A stretch of 64,000 nucleotides of DNA. Origin: Bin5 sp965220715. Its GTDB lineage: Bacteria; Chloroflexota; Anaerolineae; Caldilineales; Caldilineaceae. A program made the position numbers and the translations under genes. Below, piece by piece: positions 34,308-46,536 of the stretch (within the stretch, counting starts at the first letter, position 1; each line of letters begins with the position of its first letter). The notes under the pieces are model-generated. The model did no database searches, was not told where the DNA came from, and saw only the letters and a program-made list of their open reading frames with translations. The stretch lies in assembly GCA_965220715.1 (NCBI GenBank), contig OZ244843.1:434001-498000 (forward strand). The letters run 5' to 3'.

Positions 34308-35678
34308 TCACAGCCGCATAGAATCCACCAAAGGCAGGCTTGCATATACGTCGAGGGCCAGGAGATCGCGCGTTGGCGACTCGGTCGGCTGGCCGTGAAG
34401 GGTTGAATGCGCTACCACTTCCGAAGCCTGCAGATGCGCGCGGCCTTTTGAGGAGCGTTGCCGAGCTGCGATATATGAACGCCTGTGATAGGCCGCGGCG
34501 CCGATCATGGCGGCATTGTCCGTACACAGATAGAGAGGCGGACAACGCAGCGGCAGACCCATCTCTGCAAAATGTTGTTCGGCGGTCCGGCGCAAAAGCC
34601 TATTGGCGCTGACTCCGCCGCAGATACAGACCTGCTTCACGGCAAACTCGGTTGCGGCATCTGCGGTTTTGCCCACCAGGACATCCACCACTGCCATCTG
34701 AAAAGCGGCTGCAATATCGACCACGGTCTGCGGCTGGCGCGCCTCGGTTCCGTCCCGTTCGAGTTGGCGCATCAGATTGAGAACAGCGGTCTTCAGGCCG
34801 GAGAAGCTGAAATTGAAGCGGTGCTCGCCACGGACGGGCAGGATGGCGGGCAGGGGAGATGCCTGCGCGTCCGGTTGGAGCTCTGTCCGCCGACCCGGTC
34901 GTGTGAGAGGGCGGGGGAGATGGAAACGACGGGCATCCCCGGTCTCTGCGGCCGTCTGAATGGCGGGGCCGCCCGGATAGCCTAGCTCCAAGAGTCGCGC
35001 CACCTTGTCGAACGCCTCCCCGGCGGCATCGTCCAGAGTCGCGCCCAGGAGCCGGTAGCGGCAATGATCCTCCATCAGCACGAGTTCGGTATGGCCGCCG
35101 GAAACGATCAGAATCAGCGCCGGGAACTGTTCGGATGCGCTATCACTTCGTTGTTTGAGCGCGATGTCGGATGCGCTACCACTTTGTTGTTTGAGCGCGA
35201 TGTCGGGCGCAAAACCGCATCTGCGCCCGTTGCTATCTCCAGAGGTTGGAGATTCGGCAAGGGGCGAACTGTCGGTACATAGCCAGTTGCTGTAGATGTG
35301 CCCTTCCAGATGATTGACAGGAACCAGCGGCAGGCCACTGGCAAAGGCCAATCCTTTGGCGAGATTGACACCGACAAGAAGACTGCCGGCCAGGCCTGGT
35401 CCGTTGGTGACGGCGATGGCGTCCAACTCACGGACATGCGCGATCGAGGCATCCGCCAGAGCGTCCTCGACGACAGTTTGAATTGCGAGAACGTGCTGGC
35501 GGCTGGCAACCTCCGGGTAGACGCCGCCGAAACGCCGGTGGAGCTCAATCTGGCTGGCGACGCGGTTGCTGAGGATATGGCGGCCGTCCGCCACGACCGC
35601 GGCCGCGGTCTCGTCGCAACTGGTTTCGATAGCGAGGATGCGGTATGCAGGCGAGCCGCCTGCGTTCTCCAAGCTCAT
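34308..35678 (-). CDS. tsaD: tRNA N6-threonylcarbamoyladenosine transferase TsaD
   Basis: The protein has TsaD hallmarks: LAIETSCDETAAAVV, the metal-binding HLEGH, IVSGGHTELVL, LLGATLDDAAGEAFDKVAR, NFSFSGLKTAV and the late CTDNAAMIGAAA. With TsaB, TsaC and TsaE it makes t6A at position 37 of ANN-decoding tRNAs. At 456 residues it is about 110 longer than usual because of two additions: residues about 140-180, containing a 12-residue repeat (DIALKQ.S.SAS), and a 45-residue tail after AAYHRRSYIAA. It overlaps the upstream transferase gene by 4 nt. Confidence 0.94.
   Translation of the reverse strand: MSLENAGGSPAYRILAIETSCDETAAAVVADGRHILSNRVASQIELHRRFGGVYPEVASRQHVLAIQTVVEDALADASIAHVRELDAIAVTNGPGLAGSLLVGVNLAKGLAFASGLPLVPVNHLEGHIYSNWLCTDSSPLAESPTSGDSNGRRCGFAPDIALKQQSGSASDIALKQRSDSASEQFPALILIVSGGHTELVLMEDHCRYRLLGATLDDAAGEAFDKVARLLELGYPGGPAIQTAAETGDARRFHLPRPLTRPGRRTELQPDAQASPLPAILPVRGEHRFNFSFSGLKTAVLNLMRQLERDGTEARQPQTVVDIAAAFQMAVVDVLVGKTADAATEFAVKQVCICGGVSANRLLRRTAEQHFAEMGLPLRCPPLYLCTDNAAMIGAAAYHRRSYIAARQRSSKGRAHLQASEVVAHSTLHGQPTESPTRDLLALDVYASLPLVDSMRL
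35131..35202 (-). repeat. 36-bp tandem repeat inside tsaD
   Basis: Two 36-bp units (35,131-35,166 and 35,167-35,202) differ at only two positions; each begins TCGGATGCGCTA(C/T)CACTT. The sequence ATGCGCTACCACTT also occurs near the 3' end of the same gene (about 34,407), so a short mobile sequence may have entered tsaD more than once while keeping the frame. Confidence 0.85.
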
Positions 35679-36757
35679 TTGTCACTCCTGGTGGACCCGC
35701 GGGCTGCCCAGAGCAACACGAACAGACCGACGATGACCATCCCAATCAGCGCCACCAGTTTGTAGATGCGATCATCCAATAGCAGGGTCAGGCCGCCGAA
35801 AAGTGCGCAGAAGGTCCAATAGCCAACCACGATGGTGCGCTCCGCCAAGCCTTTGTCGCGCAGACGCAGGTGCAGGTGATCCCGCCCGCCCTGGCCGACC
35901 GAGACGCCGCGCCGCAGGCGGCTGTAGATCAGCCACACAACGTCCAGAATCGGCAGGCCAAGAATCAGCAGAACGGTGGCAAGCCTCGCCCCGCCGATAA
36001 TCCCCAACGCCGCCAGGGCAAAACCGAGAAAATAACTGCCGCTGCTGCCCATGAAGACCCGAGCCGGGGCAAAATTGAAGAACAGAAATCCCAATCCGAC
36101 TCCGAGCAGCGCGACGGGCAGTACCGCCACGCTCAGTTGGGGCGGCTGGGCGATGAAGACCATATGAATGGTGAGAATGGCGCAGAAAATGACGGTGACA
36201 CCGGCAACCAGACCGTTCAACCCGTCAAGGAAATTGACGGTATTCATCATTCCTATGAACCAGAATAGCGTCAACGGGCCGACCAGCCACCAGGGGAATC
36301 CATCCGGTCCGAAGAGAAAACCGCTGGCGAACGGATTGTTGACGTGCTTGATAAAGATCAGACCGGCGATGGCGATCAGGCCGGCAGCAGCCTGAATTGC
36401 GAACTGGGGCCGCGAGGAGAACTCATAGCGGTCATCGAGAAAACCGGCGAGTGCGCAGAAGGCGCCGCCGATCAGAAGAGCAAGAAACCGGCGAGTCTCC
36501 TTGGGGTCGTTCTGGGGCGGCAACCAGGAGACATCGAGTTGGGGCAGCGCCCCGGCCATGAGCAGAAGAAGAGCGAGCACGGTCAGGGTAAAGGCGGCGA
36601 AGATGGCCAGCCCGCCTGTGCGCGGCACAACACCTGCGTGTTTGCGGCGCTCATCAGGGCTGTCCACCAAGCCGAGCCGGAGACCGATCCGTACCGAAAT
36701 TGGCGTAAGGATGAGGCTAAGAATCAGGGCGACAAGCAGAATTGAGAGGTATAACAC
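35675..36757 (-). CDS. WecA/MraY-family phospho-N-acetylhexosaminyl transferase
   Basis: The start is placed at GTG 36,757, where the first membrane segment begins (VLYLSILLVALILSLI); the longer frame from 37,051 lies inside asnS. The 360-residue protein has about ten membrane segments and the family motifs RKHAGVVPRTGG, FLDDRYEFSS, NTVNFLDGLNGL (Asp-rich) and RRGVSVGQGGRDHLHLRL. It transfers a sugar phosphate from a UDP-sugar to undecaprenyl phosphate. The C-terminal HLHLRL block is typical of WecA/TagO rather than MraY, so a wall polymer or exopolysaccharide is more likely than peptidoglycan. It overlaps tsaD by 4 nt. Confidence 0.9.
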   Translation of the reverse strand: MLYLSILLVALILSLILTPISVRIGLRLGLVDSPDERRKHAGVVPRTGGLAIFAAFTLTVLALLLLMAGALPQLDVSWLPPQNDPKETRRFLALLIGGAFCALAGFLDDRYEFSSRPQFAIQAAAGLIAIAGLIFIKHVNNPFASGFLFGPDGFPWWLVGPLTLFWFIGMMNTVNFLDGLNGLVAGVTVIFCAILTIHMVFIAQPPQLSVAVLPVALLGVGLGFLFFNFAPARVFMGSSGSYFLGFALAALGIIGGARLATVLLILGLPILDVVWLIYSRLRRGVSVGQGGRDHLHLRLRDKGLAERTIVVGYWTFCALFGGLTLLLDDRIYKLVALIGMVIVGLFVLLWAARGSTRSDK

Positions 36758-36809
36758 GGTTGTGAACGGATAGGGCCGAGAAGCGGGCGCGGCGCCGCGT
36801 TCCCAGGGC

Positions 36810-38153
36810 TTATGGTCGCATAGAGCCAAGCGTGCGGGGGAAAGCGATCGCCTCCCGCAGGTGCGTCGCACCGCAGATCCAGGCGACGGTCCGCTCCAGG
36901 CCCAGACCGAAACCGCTATGCACAACGGTGCCATACCGGCGCAGATCGATATACCAGTCAAAGGAGGCCATCGGCAGGCCGTGCTCCTCGATGCCGGCAA
37001 CCAGCTTGTCGACATCGGCCATACGTTCACTGCCGCCGGTGATCTCTCCATACCCTTCCGGCGCCAGCAGATCGACGCTGCGGCAGACCTCCGGCCGGTC
37101 GGGTTCAGGCTCCATGTAGAACGCTTTCACTCTTGTCGGATAGTGATGAACAAAGACCGGCTTGTCGAACTGGGCGGCAATATAGGTTTCGTGGGGGCTG
37201 CCGAAGTCATCGCCCCACTCGATATGGGGCACTTTGTCTTCATAGCCGGGCACCAGTTCGCCGGCGGCGGCGGCGCGGTTGACTATGTCGACGGCCTCGT
37301 CGTAATGGATGCGCGGGAAGCTGGGCGTCACCCGTTCCAGGAAGGATATGTCCCGTTCCAGCAGCTTCAACTCTTCGGCATTTTCCTCCAGACAGCGCTG
37401 GACGATGTAGCTGACGAACTGCTCTTCGATCTCCATCAGCCCGTTCAGGTCGCAGAAGGCAATCTCGGGCTCCACCATCCAAAACTCTTGCAGATGGCGG
37501 CGCGTCTTGCTTTTTTCGGCGCGAAAGGTCGGTCCGAAGCAGTAGACTTTGCCAAAAGCGAGGATATTGGCCTCGTTATAGAGTTGGCCGGTCTGGGCCA
37601 GATAGGCCGGTTCACCGTGGAAATCGATCTCGAAGAGGGTCGTTGTGCCTTCGGCGGCGTTGGGGGTGAGGATCGGTGTGTCGACGTTGAGGAAGCTGTT
37701 GCTGTCAAGCCAACTGCGAATGGCGCGAATGATGGTCGCCCGTACCCGCAATATGGCCCACTGCCGGCTGGAGCGAATCCACAGATGGCGATTCTTGACG
37801 AGAAACTCCACGCCGTGCTCTTTGGGCTGAATTGGGTACTCAGCGGCGATCTGGACCACTTCGAGGTCGGTCACGTCCAGTTCATAGCCGCCGGGGATGC
37901 CCGGCGCGCGTGTGTCCGCTTTGACAGTGCCGGTCACTCGCAGGCTGCTTTCCTGGGTGAGTGCGCGGGCGAGTTCGAAGGCCTCTGCGCTGACATTGCC
38001 TTTGAACACAACCACCTGGCAGATACCGCCGCCATCGCGTACCTGCAGGAATTGGAGCCGGCCTTTGCCTGTCTTGCTGTAGAGCCAGCCTTCCAGGGTT
38101 ACCGCCTCACCCACATGTGCGGACATCTGCCGAATCGTGATTACTTTGTGCAC
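36810..38153 (-). CDS. asnS: Asparaginyl-tRNA synthetase
   Basis: The 447-residue protein has an N-terminal OB-fold anticodon-binding domain (residues about 15-105, VTLEGWLYSKTGKGRLQF) and a class II catalytic core: TPNAAEGTTTLF, motif 2 around FRAEKSKTRRHLQEFWMVEP, and motif 3 GFGLGLERTVAWI. Length and insert pattern fit AsnRS rather than AspRS. The gene is in a minus-strand run with the transferase gene 52 nt downstream and a small unknown gene 33 nt upstream. It coexists with GatB, so the amidotransferase is probably needed mainly for Gln-tRNA. Confidence 0.95.
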   Translation of the reverse strand: MHKVITIRQMSAHVGEAVTLEGWLYSKTGKGRLQFLQVRDGGGICQVVVFKGNVSAEAFELARALTQESSLRVTGTVKADTRAPGIPGGYELDVTDLEVVQIAAEYPIQPKEHGVEFLVKNRHLWIRSSRQWAILRVRATIIRAIRSWLDSNSFLNVDTPILTPNAAEGTTTLFEIDFHGEPAYLAQTGQLYNEANILAFGKVYCFGPTFRAEKSKTRRHLQEFWMVEPEIAFCDLNGLMEIEEQFVSYIVQRCLEENAEELKLLERDISFLERVTPSFPRIHYDEAVDIVNRAAAAGELVPGYEDKVPHIEWGDDFGSPHETYIAAQFDKPVFVHHYPTRVKAFYMEPEPDRPEVCRSVDLLAPEGYGEITGGSERMADVDKLVAGIEEHGLPMASFDWYIDLRRYGTVVHSGFGLGLERTVAWICGATHLREAIAFPRTLGSMRP

Positions 38154-38186
38154 AGATCGGTCCTCTGTAGTGGTGCGTAGGCGGCC

Positions 38187-38744
38187 CTATCCACTATGGG
38201 AATCGTCGTCATTGGCGTAGCTCTCATCCGCCATCTCCCGAGCGGAGCCTGGCTCTTCCTGCTGGACTCCGCCGCCATCGGTTGAGTCTGCGCTCGGCTG
38301 GAACCACTCATCCAACTGGCGCCCGATACTCTCCAGAAGATAGTCCATGCCTACCGGCGCGCTGGCGGTGGCGCTGGAGAGGTTCAGCGAATGATCGGCT
38401 TGGAATTCCCCGCCGATGCCCTCCCTGTATGTTGGCCGGAGAACATGGGTGTAGATATACACCTCGCCTTGCGGCTGACTCTCTTCTTCGGCAGGCAGCG
38501 TCTGATTTGCCTGCGAATGCACGGCGCTGCTGCGCCGCCGGTTAGACCGGCGCCGGTTCGCGCTGCGGCGGCGATTCTGGCTCTTGGGACGAGTTTGCTG
38601 CGCTGGCTGGGCATCATCGTCGTCAACCCTGTGCTCGGTAGCGAGGGACGCGTCCTGGGCACTTTTCCGCCGGCGGCGGCGGAAGTAGCGTCGCTTTCTG
38701 GGCCTCCCTCTATCCTGTTTATCGGGTGGTTCAGTCGCTGCCAT
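38187..38744 (-). CDS. Small charged protein of unknown function
   Basis: I do not recognise this 185-residue protein. The N-terminal 75 residues are strongly basic and low in complexity (RPRKRRYFRRRRRKSAQ, NRRRSANRRRSNRRRSS), suggesting RNA or DNA binding. A middle block EVYIYTHVLRPTYREGIGG followed by SPVGMDYLLESI-like sequence could be the conserved part, and the tail is acidic and Ser/Asp-rich. It is probably co-transcribed with asnS (33 nt gap). Confidence 0.65.
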   Translation of the reverse strand: MAATEPPDKQDRGRPRKRRYFRRRRRKSAQDASLATEHRVDDDDAQPAQQTRPKSQNRRRSANRRRSNRRRSSAVHSQANQTLPAEEESQPQGEVYIYTHVLRPTYREGIGGEFQADHSLNLSSATASAPVGMDYLLESIGRQLDEWFQPSADSTDGGGVQQEEPGSAREMADESYANDDDSHSG

Positions 38745-38776
38745 GGAACGTCATTTCCTTTCGTAGTAGCCTGTGG

Positions 38777-39538
38777 TCATTCGCCACCGGCTACTGTACT
38801 CTGCGCAATCAGTTCACCGCTGGAGTTGCGTAGAACAACGGTTGAGCCGCTTTCCCAGGCCGTTACCGCCCGACCCCAATAGCGATTGATGCTGTTGTCC
38901 TGGCCAGAGCCTGTGTGGAGCCAGATCCAGCTGCCGGGGAACAGAAGGACGCTGCCGAAAGTATAGATCGGGCCCCCTTCGCGGCTGAGGGACCACCCTT
39001 GCAGGTCAACGGCGCCATTGCTATCGTTGACTACCTGCACCGATTCTGCGGCCAAGTCGCCGACATTCTCGATACGCAGTTGCAGACCCTGCTGCGGCAG
39101 GCCGGCTGCGCTGTCCCCTGGCGCGTCAACTCCCGGTTGAGAAACGGGAATCTTCAGGCGCTGGCCAACATAGACAAGATTCGGATCGGCCAGGTCGTTG
39201 ACCTCCATCAGCCTGTCCAGAGTAACGCCGAAACGCGCGGCGATGGCCGACAAACTATCCCCTACCACGACAGTATAGATCTCCGTCTCGCCCGTATCAG
39301 GCGGCGCCACGGCTGCGGTAGGGGTTGCAGACGGGGGGGACTCGCTGCCCGGGGTTGTCTGTGCATCCCCCGAGGTTGGCGTTGCAATCAGAATCACGGC
39401 TGGAGCCGGTGTCGAGGGCACGAGCAACTCCTCCGGCCTGGGTCGCCGCTGCTCCGCTATCCAAACGACGGTCACGGCAATCGTCAGACTGACAAAGGCG
39501 TTGACGAGGATGAAAAAGACGAGAAGACGGCGATTCAT
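38777..39538 (-). CDS. Membrane-anchored LysM protein with lamin-tail domain
   Basis: The 253-residue protein has one N-terminal membrane anchor (LVFFILVNAFVSLTIAVTVV), a Thr/Pro/Ser-rich linker, a LysM domain (residues about 86-131: YTVVVGDSLSAIAARFGV, then VYVGQRLKIP) and a C-terminal beta-rich lamin-tail (LTD) domain (about 150-250: LRIENVGD, VDLQGWSLSREGG, GSWIWLHTGSG). LysM binds the glycan strands of peptidoglycan; LTDs occur on many bacterial surface proteins. It heads the minus-strand run with asnS and tsaD. Confidence 0.87.
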   Translation of the reverse strand: MNRRLLVFFILVNAFVSLTIAVTVVWIAEQRRPRPEELLVPSTPAPAVILIATPTSGDAQTTPGSESPPSATPTAAVAPPDTGETEIYTVVVGDSLSAIAARFGVTLDRLMEVNDLADPNLVYVGQRLKIPVSQPGVDAPGDSAAGLPQQGLQLRIENVGDLAAESVQVVNDSNGAVDLQGWSLSREGGPIYTFGSVLLFPGSWIWLHTGSGQDNSINRYWGRAVTAWESGSTVVLRNSSGELIAQSTVAGGE

Positions 39539-39712
39539 TTAACTGCGGCGGCCTGTGGCTAGGGAATAGGCGGCCTGCGGACAACACTGGCCCCGGCTCA
39601 CATTGTAGCATAGATCGCTGAAAGTATGTACTGCTGCATTATTCTTCTCATAGTAGGATGCTATCAGATTGATAAGGAATGGAAACCTGGAATACGTGCA
39701 GGATCCGCTACA

Positions 39713-39740
39713 TTGGCAGTTTTGCGGTGCATGGTAGAAT
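39713..39740 (+). promoter_or_regulatory. Putative secA promoter
   Basis: TTGGCA at 39,713-39,718 and TAGAAT at 39,735-39,740 are separated by 16 bp, about 180 nt before the secA ATG. The remaining 380-bp gap between the LysM gene and secA holds no gene that I can support. Confidence 0.45.
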
Positions 39741-39921
39741 AGGCAGAGCAGTTTGGACTGTGATTGAGGGGCTGACAAGACAAATGTGCATTCACATTGA
39801 CGAACCGCTTTCCTCCGTATTTCGTATTGCGTAAGGGGAGGCGAGACGCCCCCATCGATTTTGCCCGTGGCTGAATGCCCGAACCGTTGCAGTCGGCAAC
39901 TGGCAAACAGAGGGATGCGAT

Positions 39922-42858
<2,937 letters not shown>

Positions 42859-42947
42859 CGTTTTTGCCTTGGTGGGCGGCGCCTGGCAACCGCTACGGAC
42901 TACACAATAGGGGTAGCAGAGGGGGGTAGAGGAGGGGTCGCAGGACG

Positions 42948-44141
42948 ATGCCCAAGGTCAATCCGGCCATCATGGTCTGGGCCCGCGAGACGGCCGGTCT
43001 TACCCAGGAAGAAGCGGCCAGGAAGCTGGGCTTCCGCGACAGTTCCAAATCCTCTGCGGTCGAGAAGCTGGCCCTTATTGAACGCGGTCAGAAAGAGCCG
43101 TCGCGCCCCAAATTGTTAACGATGGTGGGACAATACCGCCGGCCTCTGCTCACCTTTTATCTCTCCAAACCACCGCAAAAGAGCAACCGGGGCGTGGATT
43201 TCCGCACTCTGCCCCAAAGTGATCATAGCCCTGAAGAGGCGTTGTTGGACGCGTTGATCCGGGAGATCAGGGCGCGCCAGAGCATGGTTCGCGTTATCAT
43301 GGAGGACGAAGATGAAGCAGAGCCGCTGCCTTTCGTCGGCTCTCATCGCATAGAGGGTGGGCGCGCCGTAGTCCTGGAGTCATTGCAGTCGCTGCTGGGC
43401 CTCGATGCCGCAAACTACCGGGCCGAGCGAAACGCCTCAGCCGCTTTTGACCTGTTGCGCAGGAATGCCGAGGACGCAGGTGTATTTGTTCTGCTCAAGG
43501 GGGATTTGGGCAACTACGTAACAGCGCTTGAGACGTCGGTCTTTCGAGGATTCTCTATCGCGGACGAAGTGGCTCCCTTTATTGTGATCAACGAACAGGA
43601 CGCCAGACCAGCCTGGTCGTTCACCCTATTGCACGAAACGGTGCATTTGCTGCTCGGTCATACCGGGATCAGCGCAAGCAATGCGGAGAACAATATAGAG
43701 CAGTTCTGCAACGACGTTGCCGGGGAGTTCCTGCTGCCTGCAAGGGAAATGGATCGACTTGCTCTCGACGATTGTGACGAAATCGGCGCCATCGCGGAGC
43801 GAATCAGCGCTTGGGCGAACGAGTTCAAGGTGAGCAGCGCTATGGTTGCCTACAAATCATATCGTTCTGCCCTGATCACTCGGGAGACTTACAGCCAGTT
43901 GAACGCCATATATCGCAAAGCATGGCAAGGAGAACGGGAACGAAGTCGCGCGCAGGCACGCGAACAGGAAACCAGGATCAGGTACTATACAGTGCGCCGA
44001 CACCGACTGGGCAATCGGATAATCGGGCTGGTGGAGCGCATGATGGCAGCAGACGCTCTGTCGACGTCCAAGGCGGCGCAGATCTTAGGGGTCAAGCCCA
44101 GACAGGTACACCCGTTGTTGGACACCGGCCGTTCTCGATAG
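42948..44141 (+). CDS. XRE/ImmA-IrrE metallopeptidase antitoxin
   Basis: The 397-residue protein has an N-terminal XRE helix-turn-helix (residues about 8-60: AGLTQEEAARKLGF) and a central ImmA/IrrE zinc peptidase domain with HETVHLLLGH (HExxH) and the later Glu in CNDVAGEFLLP. The C-terminal 100 residues contain RMMAADALSTSKAAQILGV, a second HTH-like part. This COG2856 architecture is a typical partner of DUF4411 PIN toxins, and the next gene starts 3 nt downstream. It may repress the operon and be controlled by proteolysis. Confidence 0.88.
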   Translation: MPKVNPAIMVWARETAGLTQEEAARKLGFRDSSKSSAVEKLALIERGQKEPSRPKLLTMVGQYRRPLLTFYLSKPPQKSNRGVDFRTLPQSDHSPEEALLDALIREIRARQSMVRVIMEDEDEAEPLPFVGSHRIEGGRAVVLESLQSLLGLDAANYRAERNASAAFDLLRRNAEDAGVFVLLKGDLGNYVTALETSVFRGFSIADEVAPFIVINEQDARPAWSFTLLHETVHLLLGHTGISASNAENNIEQFCNDVAGEFLLPAREMDRLALDDCDEIGAIAERISAWANEFKVSSAMVAYKSYRSALITRETYSQLNAIYRKAWQGERERSRAQAREQETRIRYYTVRRHRLGNRIIGLVERMMAADALSTSKAAQILGVKPRQVHPLLDTGRSR

Positions 44142-44144
44142 ACG

Positions 44145-44606
44145 ATGCCCGTACTTTACCTCCTTGACGCCAATGTACTCATTGACGCGAATCGAGATTA
44201 CTATCCTATCGCGAGGGTGCCGGAATTCTGGGACTGGTTGTTGGAGATGGGTAGGCTCGGCCGGATCAAGATTCCTCAAGAGTTCTATGAAGAGGTTATC
44301 TTTCCTCGGCCGACAAGAGATCGACCAGATCCATTGGTCGAGTGGCTAAAGACAAACAAGGATGCGTTAGTGCTTGATGAAGAAGCTGGCGTTGAGCTGG
44401 TAACCCGTGTCACCGAGCAAGGGTACGCCAGCGATTTAACAGAACATTTCGGGAGGCACGCTGACGCACAAAACCTGGGATGCTTCCCATGTGCTCATGG
44501 TTTGGGCCCGCCAAACAGCCGATCTTGCCCAGGAGGAAACGGCCAGGAAGCTGGGCTTTTTTTGCAGTTCCAGATCGTTTGCGGTAGAGAAGCTGGCCCG
44601 TATTAG
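44145..44606 (+). CDS. DUF4411 PIN-like toxin, C-terminus replaced
   Basis: The first about 100 residues match DUF4411/PIN toxins: LYLLDANVLIDANRDYY (catalytic Asp), IPQEFYEEV, and VTEQGYASDLTEH. The second acidic block and the end expected of the family are missing. Instead the frame continues, out of phase, into a damaged second copy of the antitoxin 5' region (from about 44,490), giving a Gly/Pro/Cys-rich junk tail to 44,606. The toxin is therefore probably inactive. Confidence 0.8.
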   Translation: MPVLYLLDANVLIDANRDYYPIARVPEFWDWLLEMGRLGRIKIPQEFYEEVIFPRPTRDRPDPLVEWLKTNKDALVLDEEAGVELVTRVTEQGYASDLTEHFGRHADAQNLGCFPCAHGLGPPNSRSCPGGNGQEAGLFLQFQIVCGREAGPY

Positions 44607-44690
44607 GGACGGTCAGAAAGAGTCGTCCCCCCCGGTTAGCCAAGATGGCGGGATAGTACCGCCGTCCGCTGCTCTCGTTTCGCGAGGGTA
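44490..44690 (+). pseudogene. Second, decayed copy of the ImmA/IrrE antitoxin 5' end
   Basis: In another frame the DNA reads VLMVWARQTADLAQEETARK, then SFAVEKLARIRDGQKES, clearly related to the start of the intact antitoxin (42,960-43,150), and the nucleotide similarity continues to about 44,690. It lacks the peptidase domain. Confidence 0.78.
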
Positions 44691-44711
44691 TGGTCATTCT
44701 GGGGCTGACTG

Positions 44712-46370
44712 CTATTGCAGAAGGATAGTTTGGCCAAAACAAGGCATCTCAAAAGGTATTTGCTCGGCTGCTTCTTGTTCTATCGATTCGTCTTTCGCAG
44801 TTGGAACGAGACGATAAAGCATGCCCCTCGAATAGCCAGTAGCGTATACATTGCCCGTTTCGTCAGTGCCAATGCTGCTTATTGCAGTAAATCCGCTTAT
44901 GAGTTGTGTGCTTTGCCATCTGTCTCCTTTACGCTGCAAACCCCAAATGCTACCTTTGCAAAAATCAGCATATAGGAAAATCCCTGACAGGACCGCACCG
45001 CCTACAATGACGCACTTCCCTTGTGAGTGCTCATAGACGGACACGGGCAGGACCACATCAGCTATATAACAAGACAAGCTTTCAAATCGATTACAGAAAT
45101 TCCCCTCCCAGACAGGCCATCCGTAGTTTTCCCCTCCCATACTTTCCGCGCTCTGAAAATTAACCTCCTCTCTCCTATTCTGTCCCGCGTCGGGAATGTA
45201 GAGAGCGCCAGTCTGTCTGTCAAACGCAAATCCCCAGGGATTGCGGATGCCCAATGCCCAAATTTCCTCGCGATGGCCGTCAACCTCCATAAACGGGTTG
45301 CTGGCGGGAATGTCGTAGGGCTTGACGACAGATTCCACATCGATCCGTAAAATCTTGCCCAGCAACGTACTGGGATCTTGTCCATTCTGCTTATCCGCAA
45401 TGCCGCCGCCATCCCCACTTCCAATGTACAGATAGCCATCTCTGGGACTGAATACAATGGAGCCGCCATTGTGATTCACATTCGGTTGCGGGATGGTAAG
45501 CACGATCTCCTCACTGTCAGGATCGGCTTTGTCAGGATTGGAGGTAGTCGTAAACCGACTGATAACGGTCTCACCAGCAGCATTTGTATAACTCACGTAG
45601 AAATGCTGACGGTCGACATATGTTGGCGGAAAGGCGACACCCAAAAGCCCCTGTTCTCCGCAGCATTTCACGCGATCTGAGATGTCCAAGAACGGAGCAT
45701 CATTGATAACGCCGTCTTTGAGGATGCGAATGCGTCCTTTATGTTCGACGACAAATAGCCGACCGCTACCATCGCCAGCATGAGACACTTGCACGGGCAA
45801 CTCAAACCCAGAGGCCATCTCGTTGAGTTGCCACTCAATGAATTCAATTGCGTCAAATACCCTCACTTCGAACCATCCGACCCAGCTCTTACTCTGTCTG
45901 GTCAGAATATACACCTTATTTATGTGTCGCGGAGGATCGACAAAGATTTCCAATGTCTGTCCATTCTCAGTGTGGATATTGTCGAATCGCTTATAAGGAG
46001 TCGTCGAGTGAGAACCATCTCTCAACCAGATTTCATGTGTAGTCAAGGCAGCTTCATTTTGCGTAACAACCAACTCAACTTTGTTCACCAGATGGAATCT
46101 ATCGAACTCAATTGAAAGCCACTGCGGTGCGAAGTCCTGCGAATTCCACATTGTTCCTTCGTCGCCATCATTCACACGCACCAGACTAGAATTCTTTACA
46201 GAAGCTTCTACCTTTCCCATCGGTGCGATGTTTTCCCCTTGCACAGATAGGTAGGTTTGCGGTGTTGGCGTTGCTACATCTTCGGATTGGGCTCTAGCGG
46301 AATGGCTGAGGCCAACCACCAGCAAGAACACTGTAAAGAGTACAAGTGGGAATGTGGCAAGGGCCTTCAT
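44712..46370 (-). CDS. Secreted PQQ-type glucose/sorbosone dehydrogenase with discoidin-like domain
   Basis: ATG 46,370 is chosen because AGGAGG lies just upstream; 552 residues. A signal peptide (LVLFTVFLLVVGLSHSARA) is followed by an F5/8-type C domain-like region (about 35-165: GTMWNSQDFAPQWLSIEFD, GWFEVRVFD) and then the six-bladed GSDH propeller: LPVQVSHAGDGSGRLFVVEH, EQGLLGVAFPP, the active His in NVNHNGGSIVF, IRNPWGFAFDRQTG. It should oxidise sugars outside the cytoplasm, possibly with PQQ, while the N-terminal domain binds glycans; cofactor and substrate are inferred from the family. Confidence 0.88.
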   Translation of the reverse strand: MKALATFPLVLFTVFLLVVGLSHSARAQSEDVATPTPQTYLSVQGENIAPMGKVEASVKNSSLVRVNDGDEGTMWNSQDFAPQWLSIEFDRFHLVNKVELVVTQNEAALTTHEIWLRDGSHSTTPYKRFDNIHTENGQTLEIFVDPPRHINKVYILTRQSKSWVGWFEVRVFDAIEFIEWQLNEMASGFELPVQVSHAGDGSGRLFVVEHKGRIRILKDGVINDAPFLDISDRVKCCGEQGLLGVAFPPTYVDRQHFYVSYTNAAGETVISRFTTTSNPDKADPDSEEIVLTIPQPNVNHNGGSIVFSPRDGYLYIGSGDGGGIADKQNGQDPSTLLGKILRIDVESVVKPYDIPASNPFMEVDGHREEIWALGIRNPWGFAFDRQTGALYIPDAGQNRREEVNFQSAESMGGENYGWPVWEGNFCNRFESLSCYIADVVLPVSVYEHSQGKCVIVGGAVLSGIFLYADFCKGSIWGLQRKGDRWQSTQLISGFTAISSIGTDETGNVYATGYSRGMLYRLVPTAKDESIEQEAAEQIPFEMPCFGQTILLQ

Positions 46371-46536
46371 GGATTCCTCCTCTCTGGCCGAACAGAGTTG
46401 CTGTGTATGGGTGGCCCCAATTACAAGACCACGAGATGGGAAAGACAACGTGCATTCAGCGTCTGACACATTTGCCATTGGTGGCGTAGCCCAGGCGGTG
46501 CAGATAGAGGGTCATTTTGGGCCGGCCACAGAACAT

